A stretch of DNA of 64,000 bases from Phoma sp. XZ068 (lineage: Eukaryota; Ascomycota; Dothideomycetes; Pleosporales; Didymellaceae): the NCBI GenBank assembly GCA_004835665.1, contig RBKR01000026.1, positions 948,867 to 1,012,866 on the forward strand. The letters run 5' to 3'. Positions 58,301 to 64,000 of the stretch are shown in pieces (position 1 is the first letter of the stretch; the number at the start of each line of letters is the position of its first letter). The notes beneath the pieces were generated by a model, which saw nothing but the letters and a program-made list of their open reading frames with translations, was not told where the DNA came from and ran no database searches. Both the position numbers and the translations under genes were made by a program.

Positions 58301-59989
58301 GTCGTCGTCGTGCCGTTGGTTTCGCTGCGTGGAGACATGATGCGGCGGTGCAAGGAGCTGGGGATATCGTGCGCCGAGTGGGAGAGTCGCTGCCCGCCCG
58401 ACGCAGCAGCCATCGTGTTCGTAACGCCCGAGTCGGCCGTGGGAGAAGCGTTCGCGACATTTTTGAACCGGCTGCGAGCGACGCGGCAGCTGGACCGTAT
58501 CGTGATCGACGAGTGTCACATTGTGTTGAACCGTCGATACACATTCCGCAAGCAGATGCAACAGCTCGGCAGGCTGGCAGCAGCCGAGACGCAGATGGTG
58601 CTGTTGACAGCAACGTTGCCGCCGACCGAAGAAGACGAGCTGTATCGACGGATGCATTACCAGCGAGGGCAGGTCAAGATGTTCAGACAACCGACCACAA
58701 GGACGAACGTGGCGTATCAGACCATCAAGATCAGCCGGTCCGTGAAGAAGAAGGACGTCGAGTCGATGGTCATCAAGACAGTGTGGCAGAAAATGCGGAA
58801 GTACAGGACAGGCAAGCTCATCGTGTACGGCAATTCGAAGCCGAAGGTGAAGGCGTTGGCAGAGCAATTAGATTGTCACGCGTATCACGCGGATGCCGTG
58901 GGCAAGGCGAGCATGTTAGCGGACTTCATGGCAGGCAAGCAGCGCGTGATCGTGGCAACGAGCGCGTTGGGAATGGGCGTGGACATACCGGATGTACGGT
59001 GCATCATTCACATCGATTGGCCGTTCACCATGTTGGATTACGCACAGGAGAGCGGCAGGGCAGGCCGGGACGGGTTGCGAAGCGAGGCGGTTTTGATCGT
59101 TCAGGATGGGAAACAACGCACCGAAGACAACGAGACAGAAGCCGAGCGGCAGTTGGTGAGGGAGTATGTTGAAGGTGGTGAGAGCGGGGCGGCTAGCTGC
59201 AGGAGGGAGGTGTTGGACGGGTATTTGGATGGGAGGAAGGATCGAGCAGGGTGTAGAGAGGAGGACAACGAGGAGATGTGCGACGTGTGCCGAGGGATAG
59301 ATGGGCAGTTGGAGGAGGTGGTTGAAGAAGAAACAGAAGAAGAGAGCGAGACAGACGACAACAGTAACGATGGAGAAGAAATGGACGTCGTCGAAGCGGA
59401 GCGGGAAGAGATGCGGCGGGTGTTTCAACAGCAGGAGCAGGCGCGCCGGGGGCCGTGGCAGACGTTGACTGAGCATCGACAGCAGGAGTTTGCCGACGTA
59501 GAGTGGGTGCGCAGGCAGTTGGCGTGGTGGGCGAATCGCTGCGGGATTTGCGAGGGAGCAGGCGATCCACAGAGCGGACACGACATACGGCAGTGTTGGA
59601 GGGCAGAAAGCAAAACAGCGAAGGAGATGGTACAGAAGATAGACGACCAGGTTCGGTTCCACATGTTTTCAGGTTGCTTCCCGTGTGGTGGCGTACCGCA
59701 GGAAATTTGCAACAGCTGGGAGCCGAACGAGAAAGGGAAGTATCGAAGGGTAGGGGGAGGGACTTGTCAATACAGCGGGGTGTTGAGCGCAGGATTAACA
59801 GGCATAGTATTCGGTTACACGGAGGCAAACGCCCGATGGCAGGCCCGATTAGCGGAGTTTGGGGTGGACGATGCAGGACCGGGTAGGATGTTAATCGAAT
59901 ATTTAGGGAAGAAGCAGCCGCTGGACAACGTGGAGAGCAACAACTTGGTAAAGGAGTTTTGTTGGATTACACGGCTGTTGGCTGAGTAG
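55328..59989 (+). CDS. telomere-linked RecQ-like helicase with OrsD-type N-terminus
   Basis: An intronless 1,553-aa protein. The N-terminus has zinc-finger pairs of the OrsD/DUF3505 type (C22-x2-C25-x11-H37-x4-H42, then a second C/H set). The middle (about 480-880) holds an R696, K723, R811, H855, Y864 array like a tyrosine-recombinase active site (see findings). The helicase core follows: Walker A MPTGAGKS (from residue 969), DECH (from 1061), LTATLP, VATSALGMGVDIPDVR, and QESGRAGRDG (from 1240). A RecQ-type Cys cluster (CRREVLDGYL...C...CDVC) comes next, then an acidic linker and a final Cys-rich region (CGIC, GCFPCGGVPQEIC, CQYSGVL) typical of fungal telomere-linked helicases. Such genes lie next to chromosome ends in several fungi and are thought to act in telomere maintenance or recombination. 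No stop or frameshift is present. It lies 3.9 kb from the telomere and is transcribed toward it. Confidence 0.93.
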   Translation: MSEATVEHQYFEHLAEYQVAVCKECRYAVWPDQIESHLQKQHKRPPKNVRAVGDAVRQWAGLLQYPSEWTVPDNNVQPIPQLPVYDDGLLCQLEPEKCRHIARTIDSIKKHWRKDHNGWSLGKRQGRPSRTRAGALQAQMEDGCKRVHCQRLFGSRHGSQYFEVRHNPDSGPQPVPTEGEAAWARVGEEMAKTWANVEDRAKTTIEDGEKDEAAPWLERTGWLPYLNKLDRPELLASIEEPNIDPEKDEEPVEAAIWNAMDGLARVSQASVIERTGIFVRMEAIRTEKHQTRYTPLQAYMDDKSIKERSRPWKQILMFFARTQREHRWKSPKYRFTQQQREAWEALIEQAERDVGGVEMGVADEDQNEDGEDEEDEMMIDELDDEQDPSERDNEPEHAKLGPVEKACLDFCMALLKQTIRRKEYDCALVCALAVLGVKEDGWKGPELYPPILSSVIKITRFMVVQHALELSEPFEEEVFDDDSAYGGSDSGSSPPSPRRPKGCLEFVQQMMDSFMVRGSHSPMQWMLDLRTYGLKVHYNTTSRGHVEWMGKDELLYKNLHFTMAQFRGMVHGMQAEAKRLLVEELLFCGKQTAGQVPQIPWEQLRDNPTDERPGWNFLKDHRTRMPVDGEKWLFERAGQDANVRERFIKPGSRSGIDRKEVERYMDRVIAFREKLAALVHMAEGQPARWPELGSVRHSNTIKGGHRNIFIEDGMVAFVTRYHKGYAVSGDVKIIHRYLPREVGELVVYYMWLVLPFQQRLEAMVWEKEAISSHMWPADPSGRKWTSDRFREILKRESRVGLKQELTIAAYREIAIGISRRFLRPSSAFRAEEAEENEEWNEENMLATIQDEQAGHSAHVAGMVYARGIMEMAGVTADRRQLFRNSSTDWHRFLGFQSAVDAVADVKKRKKAPFESEADEARIERLERLRKMDPAAQLQRMKGKKAKFRGVQKEAIEAIIAGESPVVAVMPTGAGKSMLFMLPGWAEQGGTTVVVVPLVSLRGDMMRRCKELGISCAEWESRCPPDAAAIVFVTPESAVGEAFATFLNRLRATRQLDRIVIDECHIVLNRRYTFRKQMQQLGRLAAAETQMVLLTATLPPTEEDELYRRMHYQRGQVKMFRQPTTRTNVAYQTIKISRSVKKKDVESMVIKTVWQKMRKYRTGKLIVYGNSKPKVKALAEQLDCHAYHADAVGKASMLADFMAGKQRVIVATSALGMGVDIPDVRCIIHIDWPFTMLDYAQESGRAGRDGLRSEAVLIVQDGKQRTEDNETEAERQLVREYVEGGESGAASCRREVLDGYLDGRKDRAGCREEDNEEMCDVCRGIDGQLEEVVEEETEEESETDDNSNDGEEMDVVEAEREEMRRVFQQQEQARRGPWQTLTEHRQQEFADVEWVRRQLAWWANRCGICEGAGDPQSGHDIRQCWRAESKTAKEMVQKIDDQVRFHMFSGCFPCGGVPQEICNSWEPNEKGKYRRVGGGTCQYSGVLSAGLTGIVFGYTEANARWQARLAEFGVDDAGPGRMLIEYLGKKQPLDNVESNNLVKEFCWITRLLAE

Positions 59990-60375
59990 GCGCAGTAGTA
60001 GCAAATGAAAGATTTTCCGTTCGCGATTCGCTGTGCAGCAGAGTTTGGTTCGGGCCGGGACGCAAGTTGGGGTAGTGGAGTTTCGGTTGGGCCCGGACGC
60101 AAGTCAGGGTGGGGTTACCGGTGTTTACGGCACGCAGATTATCAACAAGACAGACAAAGAAGCTGAGTGTGTAGGGAGCGCAGACAACGCGCATACGAGC
60201 GCAGAGAGTGTGAGCAGAGAGGGCAGTAGAGACAAGAGGAGGTGTTAGAGCTTGCAGTCAGGCCAGGACGCAAGTCAAGATTGAGATAGGGTTATACGTG
60301 GTTTGGTCAAGCGGGCAACAGCATACAGCATTGTAAAAGAACACAGCAGCCAGCAAGAGGTGCCCACCAACCCGA

Positions 60376-60423
60376 GTGGTTCCCCAAGTGGTTCCCCAAG
60401 TAGTTCCCCACGTGGTTCCCCAA
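60376..60423 (+). repeat. 4 x 12-bp tandem repeat
   Basis: Four 12-base units GTGGTTCCCCAA, the third varied (GTAGTTCCCCAC). Related CCCAAGTGG words continue to about 60,505. Confidence 0.85.
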
Positions 60424-60914
60424 GTAGCGCGCCACCCCAAGTGGTCCGAAAGTAGTCCCACCAGCCCAAGTGGCCCGAAAGTGGTCCCCCGCCCAACCAA
60501 GTGAGTCCACATCAGTGACGCCAAATTAGTAAGAGCCGATTATTTAAGAAAAACCAACAGCCAAGAAAGAGCGCGCAACCCAAGAAGAGCCCACAATCCA
60601 GGCAGAGCACCCGAAACCAAGTGAGTCCCCAACCCAAAGCACCCGTTTGTATTGAAAAGAAAGCGCAGGATCAAGACAGCGAAAATTTGGGAAAAGTAAG
60701 ATGCGGAGAGGAGGCATTTGAAAAGGTCACCAGGGGGTTTAGGCAGATGGATCGGGATGGGGACAACATGTAAAAAGGTGTTTTGGGCGTTTAGAGAGGA
60801 TTGTCACAAGATAGAACAGAAGCTAGGGGAAGTTTGGCAAACCCGATTGTGGTGCCGCAGCCAGAAAGGCATTCCCAAGCCCGTAGATGCCGTAGTGCGT
60901 GAGAGAAGGGTGGA

Positions 60915-61700
60915 CAGTGGGCCCGCCAGGTGTCACACGAGAGCGAAGAGGCAGGTGCAGAGTTGGTTGGAGGAGCGGATGCAGGTTAGGGTTAGGGTTA
61001 CCGGTATTTGGGGCAAGCCGACAAAGGAACAGAGGCCCGTAGAGAGACCCGTAGCCCGTGGAGGTGCCCCCGAACGCGTAGAAAGACAGGCAACAGGCAG
61101 GAAACAGCCGCAACCCGCGAAGATGCCCCCGAACCGGTGAAGAGACCGGTAATGCGAGGGTAAGAGAGAGAAGGGGGGGTGGGCGGTGGGCCCGTGGCAA
61201 GGTATCAGAGGGGGTAGAGACAAAAGGGCGGGCGGTAGGCCCGTAGAGAGGTATCAGAGGGACGAAGAGGGGTTGGCGGTGGGCCCCGTCAGGGCAGAAA
61301 AACAAGGCGAAGACCCGTAGGTGATTAGAGGGCTAAGAAGTGTTAAGGAGTGCGAGGAGAAGGGTTAGAGAGAAAGGGGATTGCGGTGGGCCCCGTTCAA
61401 GACAGAAGAGCAGGGCGAAGACCCGTTAGCGAGTGTGAAGATGTAAGAATGTAGGGGTGGGCGGTGGGCCCGTCAGGTGTCACAAAGCAGGCGGGCGGGG
61501 CGGTAGAGGATGAAGGAGAAAGAGGGGAGGTGGGTGGGGCCGTGATAAGGTATCACGAGCCGAGGGTGAGGGAGGCAAGAAGGGAGAAGAGAGTCGTTGA
61601 GGAGAAGGCAGAAGAGGGCGGGCGATGGGCCCGTCAGGTGTCACAGAGAAGCCGAGCGCAGCGGTGAAGTAGAAGGGGTGGGCGGAAGGCCCGTGGGGAG
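60915..61700 (+). repeat. degenerate subtelomeric minisatellite
   Basis: At least nine diverged copies of a GGCGGTGGGCCCGT core are seen, near 60,918, 61,184, 61,229, 61,275, 61,385, 61,460, 61,532, 61,623 and 61,682. Several are followed by CAGGTGTCAC or AGGTATCA. Spacing is irregular (45-266 bp). Further single copies lie near 63,552 and 63,612. Confidence 0.65.
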
Positions 61701-62288
61701 GCACAAGAAGCGCCGCGGTTGAGAAAAGAGAAGAGGCAGGCGACGAAGTCGTGGTGAGGTATTACCGAGAGGTCCGCAACCCGTGAAGAGGCCCCCGTAA
61801 CCCGTGCGATAGTGACATGTAAAAGAGGGTGCAGCAGATACCCGTCCGAGTGGCAGGAGCCCGTAGAAAGGCCCCGGAGGCGCAAAGAGCGTAACGTAGA
61901 GCGGTTCAAGAGCGCAGCAAGGGTAGGAAAGAGCGAAGTAAAGAAGAAAAGAGCGGCAACCGGTAGCTGAGGGTAGGACGCAGGTAGAGGGTAGGACGCA
62001 GTTACAAGGCCCCGCAAGCCGAGGAGGTTTGCGGTCAGTAGCAGACAGCAGGGATCACATCATCAAGGCGTCAGGGAGGGCAAGAAGAGAAGTAGAAGGT
62101 AGAGGGTGAGCGGAGAGCCGGCAAGGTGTTTACAGCGTGAAGTTGGGTTCAGGGCCGGACGCAAGTCAGGGTTAGGGTTATCCGTATTTGGGGAAAGTAG
62201 ACAACAGGACAGAAGCAAACGCGGAGGCCGAAACCCGGATCCCGTTAGCCGTTATCCGTTTCGGCAGTCCGCAAGCGCAAACCGTTGA

Positions 62289-62405
62289 ATTCAAGGAAAG
62301 TTCAAAAGTTCAGCAGCTCAAAAGTTCAGCAGTTCAAAAGTTGAAAAGTTCAAAAGTTCAAGAAGTTCAAGAAGTTCAAGAAAAGTCAAGTTCAAGGAAA
62401 GTTCG
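62289..62405 (+). repeat. GTTCAA-rich tandem repeat
   Basis: Repeated AGTTCAAA, AGTTCAGC and AGTTCAAG words with a 9-10 base period and variation. Confidence 0.75.
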
Positions 62406-63380
62406 AGAAGAGAGAAAAGATAAGCAGAGGAAAGGGAGTAAAGAAGAGAGTTGAAGTTAAAAGATCAAAGAAAGCGGGTGGGTAAGAGGGCGTAAAATTG
62501 AAAAGAAACGTTAAAGGTAAAAAGAAAAAATAAGCAGTTTAGTAGTTTAGAGAAATCAGTAAAGAGAAGAAAAAAGGATTAGAGAACACAGTAGAAAGGA
62601 TTTGAAAGATTTTTTTCAAAGATAAAGAGAGTTTCAAAGAAGAGTTAGCAAGTAAGTGTTGAGAAATAAATAATAACAAAGAAAAGAGGTAAAGTTATAG
62701 GAAAGAAGTAAAGAGGAATAAGAAAAGAAATAGAAATACACAGGCAAACAGAAGAAACAAGTAGTTTAGTAGTTATAAAAAAAAAATCAAGGGAAGATGA
62801 AAAAGTTAAAGAGTTACAAAACGTGTTTAATAGAGAGAAGGCAAGGTAGAAACAAAGCAAGAAGGGGGATTAATGGTTTCAAAAGAAAGTTGACAAGAAT
62901 AAGCAGGGGTTAAAGTAGCAAAAGAGGATAGAAGAGAGTGTTTTAAAGGAGGTGAAAGAAAGAAGATAAAGAAAGTAGTAAAGAAAAGAGAGGAAAGATT
63001 GAAATGAAAAAGATAGAGGGAGAATTAGGACAGAGGTAAAAGAGAAAGAAAAAAGGTTAGTTAAGAAAAGGGTGAGGGTAGAGACAATAGTAAGAGTAAG
63101 AAAGAAAAGAAGAATAAGTAGAATAAGTAGAAAAGAGATTCAGATTAGAATAGATTTAGAGATACAAAAGAAAGAAAGTGCAAAGTATTGTCAAAAAGTA
63201 GTAGGAAAAGAAGAGCGGGGTTAGGGTTTTATAGTTATAAGGAAAAAGAGATAAGAAGAAAGGAGGAAAGAAGTAATAAAGTAGATAAAAGACAGAATAA
63301 AAAGAAGTACAAATAAGTTTAAGTAGGGGTAAAAAACACGGAAAGAAATACAAGCAGAGGCGAGTATAGATACAAAGAAA

Positions 63381-63524
63381 AGGTGTAAACAAGTGAGGAG
63401 GTGTAAACAAGTGAGGAGGTGTAAACAAGTGAGGAGGTGTAAACAAGTGAGGAGGTGTAAACAAGTGAGGAGGTGTAAACAAGTGAGGAGGTGTAAACAA
63501 ATGAGGAGGTGTAAACAAGTAAAA
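63381..63524 (+). repeat. 8 x 18-bp tandem repeat
   Basis: Eight head-to-tail copies of AGGTGTAAACAAGTGAGG starting at 63381. The first six are identical, the seventh has one change (AAATGAGG), and the eighth decays at its end. The unit length is a multiple of three, which keeps the opposite strand open by chance. Confidence 0.95.
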
Positions 63525-63630
63525 AAGGTAGAAAAGAAAAGAAAGAGTAGGCAGTAGGCCCGTAGGGTGTTTAAAGAGAGCAGTTATTAGTTAGTTACAA
63601 GTAGGGGATGTGGGTGGGGAGCCCGTCCGA

Positions 63631-63925
63631 GGGTGAGGGAGAGAGAGAGAGAGAGAGAGAGTGAGAGTGAGGGTGAGGGAGAGAGTGAGAGTGAGAGTGA
63701 GGGTGAGAGAGAGAGTGAGAGAGAGAGTGAGAGTGAGGGTGAGAGAGAGAGTGAGAGAGAGAGTGAGAGTGAGAGTGAGAGTGAGGGTGAGAGAGAGAGT
63801 GAGAGTGAGGGTGAGGGAGAGAGTGAGAGAGAGAGTGAGAGTGAGGGTGAGGGAGAGAGTGAGGGTGAGAGAGAGAGTGAGGGTGAGGGAGAGAGAGAGT
63901 GAGAGAGAGAGAGTGAGAGAGAGGG
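63631..63925 (+). repeat. (GAGAGT/GAGGGT)n telomere-adjacent array
   Basis: An uninterrupted purine-rich array made almost wholly of GAGAGA, GAGAGT and GAGGGT hexamer-like words, directly joined to the TTAGGG tract with no spacer. Confidence 0.92.
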
Positions 63926-64000
63926 TTAGGGTTAGGGTTAGGGTTAGGGTTAGGGTAGGGTTAGGGTTAGGGTAGGGTTAGGGTTAGGGTTAGGGTTAGG
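63926..64000 (+). repeat. telomere (TTAGGG)n
   Basis: 75 bases to the end of the window: five TTAGGG, one TAGGG, two TTAGGG, one TAGGG, three TTAGGG and a partial unit. The G-rich strand reads toward the right end, so this is the right chromosome terminus. The two 5-base TAGGG variants fall at 63956-63960 and 63973-63977. Confidence 0.98.

Larger units (their letters stand above)
59990..63630. repeat. subtelomeric repeat-rich region
   Basis: No gene is supported. The left part (60,000-62,100) is GC-rich, with degenerate GGCGGTGGGCCCGT-type minisatellite units and interstitial TTAGGG. The right part (62,280-63,600) is A/G-purine-rich on this strand, with short tandem repeats. A motif around GGACGCAAGTCAGG recurs near 60,058, 60,094, 60,265 and 62,156. 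Confidence 0.8.

Noticed and set aside
57728..58867. Minus-strand 379-codon frame opposite the helicase
   Set aside because: It is a shadow of the GC-rich helicase gene; its translation is rich in Leu/His/Arg and lacks domains.
63156..63518. Minus-strand frame with repeated LFTPPH
   Set aside because: It is the translation of an 18-bp tandem repeat (a multiple of three) and a pyrimidine-rich strand; there is no other support.
63381..63524. CRISPR-like array
   Set aside because: Units are contiguous with no spacers, and the chromosome is eukaryotic.
63633..63975. Two long open frames in the GA/GT array
   Set aside because: They translate to Arg/Glu/Ser/Val microsatellite peptides and exist only because the array lacks stops.
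1..64000. tRNA and rRNA genes
   Set aside because: No cloverleaf-like sequence with A and B boxes or rRNA stretches was recognised by eye; a tRNAscan run would be decisive.

Overview
The window is the right-hand end of a chromosome of a filamentous ascomycete (Pezizomycotina; the class is not certain). The signs are 47-71 nt GT..AG introns, several Zn(II)2Cys6 regulators, heavy RIP-type C-to-T decay of retrotransposons, and a (TTAGGG)n telomere that runs to the last base. All gene models below were built by hand, joining exons where splice phase agrees.

Layout. (1) 1-31,852 is an accessory gene region with normal base composition. It holds hypothetical genes, a broken RPA12-like gene, an epoxide hydrolase, a C2H2/Zn2Cys6 regulator, a broken DNA polymerase eta gene, a PRISE-type reductase and, at 21,763-31,852, a compact putative cluster: an AtuA/DUF1446-family protein, two Zn2Cys6 regulators, a cyclase-family protein (PF04199) and an ACS-family MFS transporter. 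(2) 31,853 to about 52,930 is a 21 kb AT-rich block of nested, RIP-destroyed Ty3/Gypsy chromodomain elements. One complete 6.8 kb copy (42,681-49,480) has 528-bp LTRs and an ATTCT target duplication, and sits inside an older inverted copy. (3) 52,930-59,989 is an abrupt return to GC-rich, intact coding sequence: an uncharacterised 597-aa gene transcribed divergently from a 1,553-aa telomere-linked RecQ-like helicase. (4) 59,990-63,925 is subtelomeric minisatellite sequence with interstitial TTAGGG motifs, followed by (5) the telomere at 63,926-64,000.

How the genes may work together. The two divergent promoters of the 21.8-31.9 kb cluster share CGG-N7-CCG palindromes and TCGGTCGG motifs, which fits local control by one of the two Zn2Cys6 proteins. 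The proposed job is uptake (MFS) and breakdown of an organic acid or terpenoid-like substrate (cyclase, AtuA-like); the substrate is unknown.

The most interesting candidate is the telomere-linked helicase. Between its N-terminal OrsD-type zinc-finger region and its C-terminal helicase there is a block whose R, K, R, H and Y residues have the order, and largely the spacing, of a tyrosine-recombinase active site, ending in GHS with a Tyr exactly nine residues after the His. This suggests a recombinase-helicase fusion at the chromosome end, next to an unknown partner gene.
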